Positions 1 through 10,698 of a DNA stretch of 64,000 nt are shown in pieces (position 1 is the stretch's first letter; each line of letters begins with the position of its first letter). This DNA comes from Microbacterium lemovicicum. GTDB taxonomy: Bacteria; Actinomycetota; Actinomycetes; Actinomycetales; Microbacteriaceae. The translations under genes were made by a program, and so were the position numbers. The stretch spans positions 682,001-746,000 of the forward strand of contig NZ_CP031423.1 of NCBI RefSeq assembly GCF_003991875.1, in the 5' to 3' direction. The notes below the pieces were generated by a model. The model searched no databases, was not told where the DNA came from, and worked only from the letters and a program-made list of their open reading frames with translations.

Positions 1-13
1 CTACGTCCCGCCG

Positions 14-469
14 TCAGATGCGGGTCTCGGCGACGACCTCGCCGTACGGCGTCTCCCCCACGGGGGTGAAGCCCACCCGCTGGAAGAACGCCTCCGGGCC
101 GTCCTCGCCCGATTCGTAGACGACGTCGACGTGGTCGAAGCCGCGTGCCCGCGCCTCAGCGAGGAGCCCGTCCACGGCGAAGCGGCCGATGCCGCGGCCC
201 TGCTCGTCGGCGTCGACGTTGATGCGCCACAGCACGGAGCGGAAGTGCTCCTCGGGGTGGTCGGCGTCGAAGTTCGCGCTGACGAAGCCGAGGACGCTGC
301 CGTCCTCGTCGATCACGACGCGCTGCCACGTCGTCGTCGGATTGACGACTGTGGCCGCGACCCCGTAGCTGACGGGGGAGAGGTACTCCTCCTGGCCGGG
401 TTTCAGCGACATGTTGTTCACCGCCACGATCGTGGCGGCGGACAGTTCGACCAGGCGCAGTTCACCCAT
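14..469 (-). CDS. GNAT-family N-acetyltransferase
   Basis: A 151-residue protein with the acetyl-CoA binding signature of the GNAT fold: residues around 88-96 read DEQGRGIGR, matching the Q/R-x-x-G-x-G/A pyrophosphate-binding loop, followed by a helix. A short C-terminal strand-helix part contains FFQRVGF, typical of the last GNAT strands. The acceptor (amine, antibiotic or protein N-terminus) cannot be told from sequence. The ATG start is the first in the frame. The gene is divergent from icd, leaving about 145 bp that hold the icd control region. The length is normal for a single-domain family member, and no signal peptide or membrane segment is present. Confidence 0.85.
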   Translation of the reverse strand: MGELRLVELSAATIVAVNNMSLKPGQEEYLSPVSYGVAATVVNPTTTWQRVVIDEDGSVLGFVSANFDADHPEEHFRSVLWRINVDADEQGRGIGRFAVDGLLAEARARGFDHVDVVYESGEDGPEAFFQRVGFTPVGETPYGEVVAETRI

Positions 470-541
470 GCGGACAGGCTAGCGCCCCGGCCCCTCCCGC
501 AGACAATCCCGACACCATTCGTCATAGGACGTTCATCAGGG

Positions 542-567
542 AAAGTATCTCGATATCAAGATACTTT
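542..567. promoter_or_regulatory. 26-bp palindrome upstream of icd, probable operator
   Basis: AAAGTATCT (542-550) and AGATACTTT (559-567) are perfect inverted arms, and the 8-bp centre CGATATCA is itself palindromic except for its outer pair. This leaves one mismatch in 13 base pairs. It lies 47 bp before the icd GTG, in an A+T-rich patch that stands out from the surrounding GC-rich DNA. The length and symmetry suit a dimeric repressor, for example of the MarR type. No candidate regulator gene is adjacent, so the partner is unknown. Confidence 0.5.
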
Positions 568-613
568 GCCTCTTTGCGATAGGCTGGCCGAGAACTCGAA
601 CGGAGACAACCTG

Positions 614-2833
<2,220 letters not shown>

Positions 2834-2850
2834 CACGACGACACGGGTGA

Positions 2851-2876
2851 GGGGCGGATGCTGCGGCATCCGCCCC
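2851..2876. terminator. Hairpin terminator between icd and the kinase gene
   Basis: GGGGCGGATG (2851-2860) pairs perfectly with CATCCGCCCC (2867-2876) around a six-base loop, and TTCTCC follows on the plus strand. It sits 17 bases after the icd stop and 16 bases before the end of the convergent kinase gene, so it could serve both genes. Confidence 0.7.
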
Positions 2877-2892
2877 TTCTCCGTCTTCGCTG

Positions 2893-3849
2893 TCAGGCCG
2901 TGGTCGAGCGCCCGACGAGGGCGGCGAGGGGATGCTGCGGCGACAGGTCGACGAGCCGCTCGACGCCGTCGATGCCGTGACCGCGCGGCGGCACGAGCCG
3001 GGAGCCGGCCGCGGTGACGGCGGCCTCGAACGCCGCGCGCAGCACGGGGGAGCCGAAGACCCCGCCGATCGCGCACACGTCGGCCGCGTCCTCCGCCTGC
3101 TCCGTCCGGCGCAGCGCGGCCGCGGCGCTCGCGGCCAGCTCGGCGGCGGCGCGCCGGGAGATGGAGATCGCGACGTCGTCGCCGTCGAGCGCCGCCCGGG
3201 CGACGGGTTCGGCGAAGGCGGCGACCACGCCGACCTTGCCCGGATCGGACTGCAGATCGATGTAGGCGTCGGCAAGGTGCGGCCACCGCGCGCGCACGGC
3301 GTCTGTCAGCGCAGTGGGTGATCCGCGGCCGTCGAATGCGCGCATCACGGCGTCGAGCGCCTCGCGCCCGATCCAGTAGCCGCTGCCGGCGTCGCCCATC
3401 AGGTAGCCCCAGCCGTCCACGCGGGCGACGGCGGCGCGGCCCACGGCCAGCGTCACGACTCCCGTGCCGGCCGCCACGACGACGCCCTGCCCGTCACCGA
3501 GGGCCCCCAGGAACGACGTGGTCGAGTCGTGCGCCATCACCACCCGCGCGACGCCCGTGCCCGCCAGGAGCTGCCGCAGGGCGTCGGGATCGGCCTCGGC
3601 GTCGGTGAGCCCGGAGACGCCGGCGGCGACGACGTCGACGGCGACGTCGGTGCGCTCCAGCTCCGCCCGGACGACGGCGGCGAGCTGCGGGAGGAGCGGG
3701 GCGTCGGTGCGGATGCCGGGGTGCACGGCGTCGCGGGACGTGCCGGCGGTGCGCGCCTTGATGCCCGTCTGTCCGGCGTCGAGGGCGATCGCGAGCACGC
3801 GACCCGCGGTCGCGCCGTCGGCGGGCGCGGCGAGCGGATCGGGTGTCAC
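2893..3849 (-). CDS. BadF/BadG-type N-acetylglucosamine kinase
   Basis: A 318-residue ASKHA-fold kinase that probably phosphorylates N-acetylglucosamine or a related amino sugar with ATP. The N-terminal phosphate-1 loop reads ALDAGQTGIKAR near residues 22-33. The adenosine and phosphate-2 regions include AAGTGVVTLAVGR and DGWGYLMGDAGSGYWIG, the latter a hallmark of the eukaryote-like NagK/BadF group. IGGVFGSPVLR marks the C-terminal adenosine motif. It starts at a GTG without a clear ribosome site. An unrelated ROK-type sugar kinase lies at 10.7 kb, so the two may serve different substrates, such as wall-derived versus imported sugars. The L,D-transpeptidase directly upstream would fit a wall-recycling role, but this is inference. 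Confidence 0.8.
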   Translation of the reverse strand: MTPDPLAAPADGATAGRVLAIALDAGQTGIKARTAGTSRDAVHPGIRTDAPLLPQLAAVVRAELERTDVAVDVVAAGVSGLTDAEADPDALRQLLAGTGVARVVMAHDSTTSFLGALGDGQGVVVAAGTGVVTLAVGRAAVARVDGWGYLMGDAGSGYWIGREALDAVMRAFDGRGSPTALTDAVRARWPHLADAYIDLQSDPGKVGVVAAFAEPVARAALDGDDVAISISRRAAAELAASAAAALRRTEQAEDAADVCAIGGVFGSPVLRAAFEAAVTAAGSRLVPPRGHGIDGVERLVDLSPQHPLAALVGRSTTA

Positions 3850-3877
3850 ACGGTCACGATAGCCGGTGGCCGGAGGC

Positions 3878-5359
3878 TCAGTAGTAGACGGAGACCTCGG
3901 TGCCCAGCGGTGCCCAGTCGTACACGTACTGCGCGGCGTCGATGGTCATGTTGATGCAGCCGTGGCTCATCGGATTGCCGAAGTTGTTGTGCCAGTAGGT
4001 GCCGTGGAAGGCGATGTCGCCGTTGAAGTAGCTCACGTACGGCACATCGGGCGTGTAGTAGTGCGGCTCCTTGGTCAGGTCGCGGTTGCCCATGCCCTGG
4101 ATGCGCACGTGCGCCTGCATGCGGAAGTCGCCGGTCGGGGTGTCGTTGGGTGTGAGGCCGGACGAGACCGCCCAGGACTGCACGACGGCGTTGTTCTCGA
4201 ACAGGTACGTGCGCTGCGCGCTGAGGTCGACCTCGATGCGGCGGGCGAGCGTGGTCGTCGTGAACGGCACCTCGGACACGGCCAGCGGGTAGACGCCGTT
4301 GCCGTCGGCGAGCTGCGTGGCGAAAGCACCTGCGACGCCGTCGGTCGAGTCGAGCGCACGCCCGACGACGCCGGCGGTGAGGTCGCTCAGGGCGTTGCCC
4401 GACGAGTCGGTGATGACGGTGGCGTTGACGACGTCGCGGTTGACGGCGGCGGCGAGGCCGTCGACGGTCGGCTGGATCGCGGCGGCATCGGCGGTGACGG
4501 TGAAGTCGCCGTTCTCGGCCGGCGTGACGGTGAGCCAGGAGGCGGCGACAGCTCGGTCGACGGGCACGGTGCGCTCGTCGCCGATGTAGAACCCGACGGT
4601 GTCGAGCACGCCGTTGAGCTTGTCGGCAGTCGCCTGGGCCAGCTCCGTGGTCGTCGACGAGTCGATGGGCACCAGGGCCGGCGCGAGGTCGATGCTGGTG
4701 GCGCCGCTCTCGAACGCGTCCTGCAGGGCGCCCTGCACGGCGGCGACGTCGACGCCCTCGCCGGACTGGGCGGCGGTCACGGCGAAGGACGCCGTGTTCG
4801 CGTCGAAGGCCACCTGAGCACCGACGGGCTCGCTGTAGAGACCGGGAACAGCCTCGCGGAGCGCCTCGGTCGCCGTGGCGGGGTCGACGGTCACGGGTGC
4901 GTCGATGGGCGCGGCGAACCACGCGGTGGGGTTCCACATCGGGTTCTGCGCGAACGCGGCGTCGGCCAGGGCCTGCGCGTCGACCGTCGCGCCGAGGTCC
5001 GCGCCGCTGACGGCGACGTCGCCGCCGGCTCCGGTGAGCACCACCGTGGTCTCGGCGAGCCGGTTCTGCACCGCCTCAGCGGCGGACCCGGGGGTCATGC
5101 CGCCCACCGGGACGCCTGCGATGGCGGATCCGGGCGCGATCAGCACGAGGGACGCGGCGACGAGCCCGACGACGGCGGCCGCCGCGGGGATGCCGATCCA
5201 CAGGCCGAGGTGGCGCTTCTTCGGCGCCGGCTCGGCGGGAGCCCATTCGTACCCGAATGCCGCGCCGTCACCGCCGCTCTGAATCGGCGTCGTAGGAGCG
5301 TCGGAGGGAACGCCGGAAGGCGCCTCGTCGGCATTCGGCTTGGTTGCCAGATCGGTCAC
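3878..5359 (-). CDS. L,D-transpeptidase with peptidoglycan-binding repeats
   Basis: A membrane-anchored cell-wall enzyme that cross-links peptidoglycan stem peptides through 3-3 bonds. From the N-terminus the 493-residue product shows a cytoplasmic tail of about 65 residues, one membrane segment (LWIGIPAAAAVVGLVAASLVL), two alternating beta-rich domains of the PG_binding_4 type, and a C-terminal YkuD domain. The active-site motif is HGTYW followed by SHGCINM, with the catalytic Cys and the conserved His and Gly. The GTG at 5359 is chosen because GGGGGTG lies just upstream. The frame is open to 5461, but the extra 34 residues look non-coding. It ends about 30 bases from the kinase gene on the same strand and may be cotranscribed with it. 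Confidence 0.88.
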   Translation of the reverse strand: MTDLATKPNADEAPSGVPSDAPTTPIQSGGDGAAFGYEWAPAEPAPKKRHLGLWIGIPAAAAVVGLVAASLVLIAPGSAIAGVPVGGMTPGSAAEAVQNRLAETTVVLTGAGGDVAVSGADLGATVDAQALADAAFAQNPMWNPTAWFAAPIDAPVTVDPATATEALREAVPGLYSEPVGAQVAFDANTASFAVTAAQSGEGVDVAAVQGALQDAFESGATSIDLAPALVPIDSSTTTELAQATADKLNGVLDTVGFYIGDERTVPVDRAVAASWLTVTPAENGDFTVTADAAAIQPTVDGLAAAVNRDVVNATVITDSSGNALSDLTAGVVGRALDSTDGVAGAFATQLADGNGVYPLAVSEVPFTTTTLARRIEVDLSAQRTYLFENNAVVQSWAVSSGLTPNDTPTGDFRMQAHVRIQGMGNRDLTKEPHYYTPDVPYVSYFNGDIAFHGTYWHNNFGNPMSHGCINMTIDAAQYVYDWAPLGTEVSVYY

Positions 5360-5482
5360 GCCATCACCCCCGTGCTGTGAACCCGAATCTCTATGGTAAG
5401 GGACGCAGGGATCGGCGCGTACAACGGTCGCATCACGACCCCGCGGAGCGTGAGCCGACATCGCGGCGTCCGCTCACCAGGC

Positions 5483-5980
5483 TCAGCCGTTGTCGGCGCA
5501 GATGTCGGCGAAGCGCTGACCGGTCTCCTGGAACTGCGTGCCGAGGTCCGTGAGGTCGCCGACCTTCGACATGTCTCCGTCGGCGACGGAGCGCATGATG
5601 CCCGAGGCCTGCGTGAACATGTCCTTCAACTCGGGGACGACGGCGGCGACCTGGTCGTTGGTCACCTGCGCGGAGATCGAGGTCAGCTGCTCCGCCGCGG
5701 CGGTCATGCTGTCGGCGACCGCGCCGGGGTCTTCGGCGCTCGCCGACTGGAAGTCGTCGGTCGCGGCGCTGATCGTCTGCTGCACGAGCGCGCAGGCGTC
5801 GGCGGTCGACTGGCCGCCGTCGCCGGCATCATCGCCGGAGGTGGCGGGGGCCGACGCGCCGGCACTGCCGGACACCGCGGGAGCGGCGGTGGGGGAGGCC
5901 GTGCAGGCCGTCATCCCGAAGACGGCGGTCGCGGTCAGCGCGAGGGCGGCGCAGAGATGGGCGGTGCGGGTGCGGCGCAT
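5483..5980 (-). CDS. Small secreted lipoprotein of unknown function
   Basis: A 165-residue protein with a basic N-terminus (MRRTRTAHLC), a hydrophobic stretch and the lipobox-like MTAC, giving a lipidated Cys near residue 25. A Thr/Ser/Ala/Gly-rich linker follows, then a helical domain of about 115 residues. That domain has two cysteines (ACALVQQ and DICADNG), which could form a disulfide outside the cell. I do not recognise a named family. The ATG at 5980 has AAAGGGG nine bases upstream and gives a proper signal peptide, whereas the longer open frame does not. It is divergent from the ROK regulator, with about 130 bp of shared upstream DNA. Confidence 0.7.
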   Translation of the reverse strand: MRRTRTAHLCAALALTATAVFGMTACTASPTAAPAVSGSAGASAPATSGDDAGDGGQSTADACALVQQTISAATDDFQSASAEDPGAVADSMTAAAEQLTSISAQVTNDQVAAVVPELKDMFTQASGIMRSVADGDMSKVGDLTDLGTQFQETGQRFADICADNG

Positions 5981-6092
5981 GGTGGCCCCTTTCGTCGCGT
6001 TCCAGCCTACGTCGCGGGCTGTGAGTCGGCCGGGTAACGAATTCGTAAAGAGTCCGAGCAAATTCGCCGGAACGCTTGTGCGGGCGGGATTC

Positions 6093-6111
6093 GTAAGGTC
6101 TACTAACAAAC
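6093..6111. promoter_or_regulatory. Putative ROK operator at the regulator's own start
   Basis: GTAAGG (6093-6098), four variable bases, then CTAACAAAC (6103-6111) ends immediately before the ATG of the ROK regulator. The same two blocks with the same spacing occur at 17794-17812, upstream of the hexosaminidase gene. TACTAA at 6101-6106 could be a -10 box at the distance expected for a leaderless transcript, so binding here would block the regulator's own transcription. Confidence 0.55.
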
Positions 6112-7305
6112 ATGTCTCCCGCCGATCAGAGCCTGCCGACCGCGACGCTCGAGCCGGCCGTGCCCGCTGCGCGGACGCGCTCTTTCGGCTCCGGCCGTGC
6201 CCTGCGCCAGGGCGGAAAGGTGCTCCCCGAGCACGCCCGCGGGCACAACCGGTCGCTCGTGCTCCAGACCCTCTTCCACGAGGGCGCGATGAGCCGCGCC
6301 GACCTCTCGCGCGAGACGGGGCTGACCCGGGTGACGATCTCGGATCTCGTGTCGGAGCTGATCGACGACGGCTTCATCGCCGAGAAGGGGATGCGCGAGG
6401 CATCCGGCCCCGGAAAGCCCGCGATGCTCGTCGATCTCGACCGCGACGGCCACCGCATCGTCGGTCTCGACCTGTCCGGCGCCGACGTCTTCATCGGAGC
6501 CGTCCTCAGCCTCGACGGCGAGATCGTCCACCGCGCGGAGGTCCCCGTGCCCGACGGCAGCGACGAGGTGGTCGCGACCGTCGTGGACCTTGCCCGCGGG
6601 CTCGTCGACCGGGCCGATGCCCCCGTGCTCGGCGTCGGCGTCGGCACCCCGGGTGTGGTCGACGACCGCGGTGTCATCCTCACGGCGCCGAACCTCGGCT
6701 GGGCGGGCTTCGACCTCGAGGGCGCGCTGCGCGCGGCCCTCCGTCTGCCGGTGCTGGTCGCCAACGACGCCAACGCCGCGGTGCTCGCCGAATACACCTT
6801 CGGGGGTGCGGCCGACGACGTCCTGCTGGTGAAGGTCGGGCGCGGCGTCGGCTCGGGGCTGCTGGCCTCGGGGCAGCCGATGCGCGGCGCCCGCTTCGCG
6901 GCGGGGGAGATCGGCCACGTCACCGTCGGCACGGACGGCGGCCCGGTGTGCGTCTGCGGCAAGATCGGATGCCTCGAGGCCTGGCTCTCCGTGCCCTCGC
7001 TGACCCAGCGTCTCGCCGGTGCGGGCGACGCCGAGCGGGAGGGCATCCTCCGCGACGCGGGCGAGCGCCTGGGCATCGCGCTGGCGCCCGTCGTCGGCGC
7101 CCTCGACGTGACGGAGATCGTGCTCTCCGGACCCCTCGATCTGCTGGACGGTCCCCTCGCGGACCAGGCCGTCCAGACCCTCCGCACGCGGACGCTCGCG
7201 CGTTTCCACGACGGCGTGAGCGTGCGGATGACGCAGCAGGGCCAGGACATCGTCCTGCGCGGTGCTGCCGTCATGGTCCTCTCGGGACAGCTGGGCGTCT
7301 CGTGA
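6112..7305 (+). CDS. ROK-family transcriptional regulator, NagC/XylR type
   Basis: A sugar-responsive repressor of 397 residues. A winged helix-turn-helix lies at about residues 58-92 (MSRADLSRETGLTRVTISDL), followed by a ROK sugar-kinase-like domain to the end. The zinc site is complete: His269 in GEIGH, then Cys280, Cys282 and Cys287 in CVCGKIGC. The ATG at 6112 has no ribosome site and directly follows a -10-like TACTAA, so a leaderless mRNA is likely. It heads the amino-sugar cluster. Its effector is most likely GlcNAc, GlcNAc-6-phosphate or an oligomer, because the genes downstream and at 15-18 kb are nag genes. Confidence 0.9.
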   Translation: MSPADQSLPTATLEPAVPAARTRSFGSGRALRQGGKVLPEHARGHNRSLVLQTLFHEGAMSRADLSRETGLTRVTISDLVSELIDDGFIAEKGMREASGPGKPAMLVDLDRDGHRIVGLDLSGADVFIGAVLSLDGEIVHRAEVPVPDGSDEVVATVVDLARGLVDRADAPVLGVGVGTPGVVDDRGVILTAPNLGWAGFDLEGALRAALRLPVLVANDANAAVLAEYTFGGAADDVLLVKVGRGVGSGLLASGQPMRGARFAAGEIGHVTVGTDGGPVCVCGKIGCLEAWLSVPSLTQRLAGAGDAEREGILRDAGERLGIALAPVVGALDVTEIVLSGPLDLLDGPLADQAVQTLRTRTLARFHDGVSVRMTQQGQDIVLRGAAVMVLSGQLGVS

Positions 7306-7309
7306 GGAC

Positions 7310-7356
7310 GGGGCCGATCCCGGCCCCGCATCCCCGGGCGGACCGACCGGTCCGCC
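7310..7356 (+). other. Two stem-loops between ROK gene and transporter genes
   Basis: GGGGCC/GGCCCC (7310-7327, loop GATCCC) and GGCGGACC/GGTCCGCC (7337-7356, loop GACC) are two perfect hairpins in the 77-base gap. Neither has a T-run. They could reduce read-through from the regulator or protect the 5' end of the transporter message. Confidence 0.4.
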
Positions 7357-7382
7357 GCACTCCATGAGAACAAGGAAGTCAC

Positions 7383-8645
7383 ATGAACAAGAAGCTCGGA
7401 GCCCTGGCTCTCCTGGGTGCGTCCGCGGTGGCGCTGGCGGGATGCTCGGGAGGCGCCGGCGGCGCGTCGAGCGCGGCGGCCACCGGTGACCTCACGGTCT
7501 GGCTCGTCGGCACGGACACGCCGCAGGACGCCCGCGACTACCTGAAGAAGACCTTCGAGGACGAGCACCAGGGATGGACGCTCACGATCGAGGAGAAGAC
7601 CTGGGCCGACACCAGCGACAACTACATCGCGGCGCTGTCCTCCAACGACGCCCCCGATGTGGTCGAGGTGGGCAACACCCAGGCGCCCGGATTCATCTCG
7701 CAGGGCCTGTTCGCCGACCTCTCCTCGGTGCAGAGCGCCCTCGGCGGAGACGACCTGCTGCAGAGCTTCGTCGAGCTGGGCTCCGAGGACGGGACGCTGT
7801 ACGCGGCGCCCTACTACGCCGGCTCGCGCGTGGTCTTCTACTCGCCGTCGATGTTCACCGGCACGGTGCCCACCACGCTCGACCAGTACGTCGCCGACGG
7901 CATGGCGATGAAGACCGAGACCGTCTCGGGCATCTACGCCCCCGGCAAGGACTGGTACAACGCGCTTCCCTACATCTGGGCGCACGGCGGCGAGATCGCG
8001 GTGAAGGACGGCGACGCCTGGGACGCGCAGTTCTCCAGCCCGAAGAGCATCGCGGGCCTCGAGCAGCTGCAGGAGGTCTACCAGAAGGCGAACAACGCGC
8101 CGGCCGACGCCGACGAGACCGACCCGCAGGTGCCGTTCTGCGCCGGCGAGGTGGGCTTCCTGTCCGCCCCCGCGTGGATGAAGGGCTCCGTGCTCGCGGC
8201 CGCCGACGCCAAGGCGCCGGGCTGCCCCGACACGTACGGCAAGGACCTCGCCGCGTTCGCGCTGCCCGGCATGACCGCCGGTGAGGTCGCGCCGGTGTTC
8301 GCAGGCGGCTCGAACATCGCCGTCGCGGCCAAGAGCGACGCCAAGGAGATGGCGACCTCCGCCCTCGAGATCATGCTGTCCGAGGGGTACCAGAAGATCA
8401 TGGCCGAGAACGGGCTGATCCCCGCGCTGAGCTCGTTCGCGACCTACCTCCCCTCCGACGAGATCACCACGCAGGCGGCCAAGGCCGCGTCGGGCTCGAA
8501 GGCTGTTCCCGCCAGTGCCAACTGGTCCGAGGTCGAGTCCGCCGGCGTCATCAAGGACGCCCTGGTCAAGATCGCGCAGGGCGAGGACGTCACGACCATC
8601 GCCGAGGGACTGGACTCGCAGATCGAGGCGATCCTCAACAAGTAG
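7383..8645 (+). CDS. Sugar ABC transporter substrate-binding lipoprotein (CUT1)
   Basis: The extracellular receptor of a carbohydrate importer, 420 residues. A type II signal peptide ends in LAGC, with Cys21 lipidated, followed by a Gly/Ser/Ala linker. The mature part has the family 1 solute-binding pattern: LTVWLVGTD at the start, VVEVGNTQAPGF for the first lobe, and GGSNIAVAAKS in the C-terminal half. AAGGAAG lies just ahead of the ATG. Two permease genes follow, and the surrounding genes are for amino-sugar breakdown. GlcNAc, chitobiose or chitooligosaccharides are therefore the likely ligands, though binding specificity cannot be read from the protein. Confidence 0.9.
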   Translation: MNKKLGALALLGASAVALAGCSGGAGGASSAAATGDLTVWLVGTDTPQDARDYLKKTFEDEHQGWTLTIEEKTWADTSDNYIAALSSNDAPDVVEVGNTQAPGFISQGLFADLSSVQSALGGDDLLQSFVELGSEDGTLYAAPYYAGSRVVFYSPSMFTGTVPTTLDQYVADGMAMKTETVSGIYAPGKDWYNALPYIWAHGGEIAVKDGDAWDAQFSSPKSIAGLEQLQEVYQKANNAPADADETDPQVPFCAGEVGFLSAPAWMKGSVLAAADAKAPGCPDTYGKDLAAFALPGMTAGEVAPVFAGGSNIAVAAKSDAKEMATSALEIMLSEGYQKIMAENGLIPALSSFATYLPSDEITTQAAKAASGSKAVPASANWSEVESAGVIKDALVKIAQGEDVTTIAEGLDSQIEAILNK

Positions 8646-8662
8646 GCGGGCCCGCCCGTCAC

Positions 8663-8688
8663 GAGGGGTCCCGTCCGCGGGGCCCCTC
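8663..8688 (+). other. Intercistronic stem-loop after the binding-protein gene
   Basis: GAGGGGTCCC (8663-8672) pairs with GGGGCCCCTC (8679-8688) with one G-U pair and a six-base loop. A hairpin between the binding-protein and permease genes commonly raises the ratio of binding protein to permease by 3'-end protection or partial termination. That role is inferred from position. Confidence 0.5.
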
Positions 8689-8721
8689 GCCCCGACATCC
8701 GATTTTCCCGAAGGAGACGCC

Positions 8722-9693
8722 GTGGCCGAGGCCCTGCTCACCGCGCCGCCCGCGAAGGCCGCGGGACGGCGACCGCGTCCGACGGCGCGCGAGAGAGCCC
8801 GCGGACGCCGCGACGCCCGCGGAGCGTGGACTCTGCTGGCCCCGTCGGTGGTGATCCTCGCCGTGATGGTCGGGTACCCGGCCGTGCTCATGGTCGTGCA
8901 GTCGTTCACCGACTACTCGATCAAGAACAAGGTGCAGGGCACGCTCGCGGACTTCGTCGGCTTCGCCAACTACCTCGAGGTCTTCACGCAGTCCGACTTC
9001 CCGATCGTGCTGCTGCGCAGCCTCGGGCTGATGGTGGCCATGACGGTGCTGATCGTGTTGCTCGGCGTCCTCGTCGCGGTGCTGATGACCCGCCTCGGGC
9101 GCGGGTGGCGCATCACGGTCTCGGTCGGCCTGCTGCTGGCGTGGGCGATGCCGCCGCTGGCGGCGACGACGGTGTGGGGCTGGATCTTCGACACGCAGTA
9201 CGGCGTCGTCAACTGGGCGCTGAACACGGTCACCGGCACCTCCGACTGGACCAATCACTCGTGGCTGCTGAACCCCTGGTCGTTCTACATGGTGCTCACG
9301 ATCATCGTCGTGTGGCAGGGGGTGCCGTTCGTGGCGTTCACCACCTTCGCCGCCCTCGGCCAGGTGCCGGGCGAGGTGCTCGAGGCCTCCTCGCTCGACG
9401 GGGCCACCGGCTTCGCCCGCTTCCGTCTCGTCGTCTTCCCGTACCTCCGCAGCGTGCTGACGGTCGTGCTCGTGCTGCAGGTGATCTGGAACCTGCGCAT
9501 CTTCACGCAGGTCTACGCGCTGCAGAGCCGGGGCGGGCTCGTGTCGGAGACGAATGTGCTCGGCACCTACCTCTTCCGGCAGGGCGTGGGCGAGTTCGGG
9601 GTCACGAGCGCCATCGGCGTGATCATGGTGGTGCTGCTCCTGGCCATGTCGTGGGGATACGTCCGCACCACCCTCAAGGAGGAGGAGCTGTGA
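8722..9693 (+). CDS. Sugar ABC transporter permease 1 (MalF type)
   Basis: An inner-membrane subunit of the CUT1 importer, 323 residues with about six membrane helices after a basic cytoplasmic N-terminus. The EAA loop that docks the ATPase reads EASSLDGATGFARFRLVVFP. The GTG at 8722 has AAGGAG five bases before it, whereas the open frame upstream of that lies inside the spacer. The gene ends in GTGA, overlapping the start of the second permease. No ATP-binding gene is present in the cluster, so the importer must borrow a shared MsiK-like ATPase encoded elsewhere, as is common in actinobacteria. Confidence 0.9.
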   Translation: MAEALLTAPPAKAAGRRPRPTARERARGRRDARGAWTLLAPSVVILAVMVGYPAVLMVVQSFTDYSIKNKVQGTLADFVGFANYLEVFTQSDFPIVLLRSLGLMVAMTVLIVLLGVLVAVLMTRLGRGWRITVSVGLLLAWAMPPLAATTVWGWIFDTQYGVVNWALNTVTGTSDWTNHSWLLNPWSFYMVLTIIVVWQGVPFVAFTTFAALGQVPGEVLEASSLDGATGFARFRLVVFPYLRSVLTVVLVLQVIWNLRIFTQVYALQSRGGLVSETNVLGTYLFRQGVGEFGVTSAIGVIMVVLLLAMSWGYVRTTLKEEEL

Positions 9694-10655
9694 GCACGCA
9701 GGTGAGTGCGGCCACGCAGGTCGCCACGGTCGGCGTCGACGAGGTGCTCGCCGAGGGCGGGCGGTCGAGGACGCCGGCGCGGCGATCGCTCGAGGTCCGG
9801 CGCCCGTCGTCCCGGCGTCGGCTGAGCCGCACGCTGCTCAACGTCGCCGCTCTCGTGGTGTTCGTCTGCTCCGTCTTCCCGGTGTACTGGATGGTGAACA
9901 TGTCGTTCACCCAGGGCCGGCAGATCATCAGCCGCGACCCCGACTTCCTGCCGCTCGAGTTCACGGTGCAGAATTACCTCACCGCGTGGACCCGCGAGGC
10001 GGCACCCGGCCAGACCGACTTCCCGCACGCCCTGCTGACCTCGTCGATCGTCACGGTGGGCGTGCTCGTGGTGACGCTGCTGTTCGCCTTCCTCGCCTCC
10101 ATCGCCGTCGCGCGGTTCCACTTCCGCGGCCGCCGGGGCTTCATCGTGTCGGTGCTGATCATCCAGATGATCCCCGGCGAGGCGATGATGTTCACGATCT
10201 ACGGAATGATCGACGACTGGCGTCTCATGAACACGCTTCTCGGGCTGGGGATCGTCTACCTCGCCTCGGTGATCCCCTTCACGATCTGGACGCTGCGCGG
10301 CTTCGTCGCCGGTGTGCCGGCCGACCTCGAGGAGGCGGCCATGATCGACGGCTGCACCAAGAGCCAGGCATTCTGGCGGGTCACGTTCCCCCTGCTGGCC
10401 CCGGGTCTCGTCTCCACGGGCATCTTCGCCTTCATCCAGTCGTGGAACGAGTTCACGATGGCGCTCCTCCTCATGAAGGGCTACAACCTCACCCTCCCGA
10501 CCTGGCTCAACTCGTTCCAGTCGGCGACCGAGGCCACCAACTGGGGCGCCGTCATGGCGGGCGCCACGCTCATCTCCATCCCGGTCGTGATCTTCTTCCT
10601 CATCGTGCAGGGACGGATGACCGGAGGGCTCGTCGCCGGGGCGGTCAAGGGCTGA
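9690..10655 (+). CDS. Sugar ABC transporter permease 2 (MalG type)
   Basis: The partner permease, 321 residues. A basic, disordered tail of about 50 residues precedes six predicted membrane helices. The EAA loop is EEAAMIDGCTKSQAFWRVTFP, and SWNEF plus TLPTWLNSF near the C-terminus are typical of MalG-like subunits. The GTG start at 9690 overlaps the preceding TGA by four bases (GTGA) with GGAGGAG just upstream, so translation of the two permeases is coupled. The unusually long N-terminal tail may be partly untranslated if a later GTG is used. Confidence 0.9.
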   Translation: MSTQVSAATQVATVGVDEVLAEGGRSRTPARRSLEVRRPSSRRRLSRTLLNVAALVVFVCSVFPVYWMVNMSFTQGRQIISRDPDFLPLEFTVQNYLTAWTREAAPGQTDFPHALLTSSIVTVGVLVVTLLFAFLASIAVARFHFRGRRGFIVSVLIIQMIPGEAMMFTIYGMIDDWRLMNTLLGLGIVYLASVIPFTIWTLRGFVAGVPADLEEAAMIDGCTKSQAFWRVTFPLLAPGLVSTGIFAFIQSWNEFTMALLLMKGYNLTLPTWLNSFQSATEATNWGAVMAGATLISIPVVIFFLIVQGRMTGGLVAGAVKG

Positions 10656-10698
10656 TGCGTCGCACGTATGACGCCGCCTCCCGCACGGAGGCCAGCCG

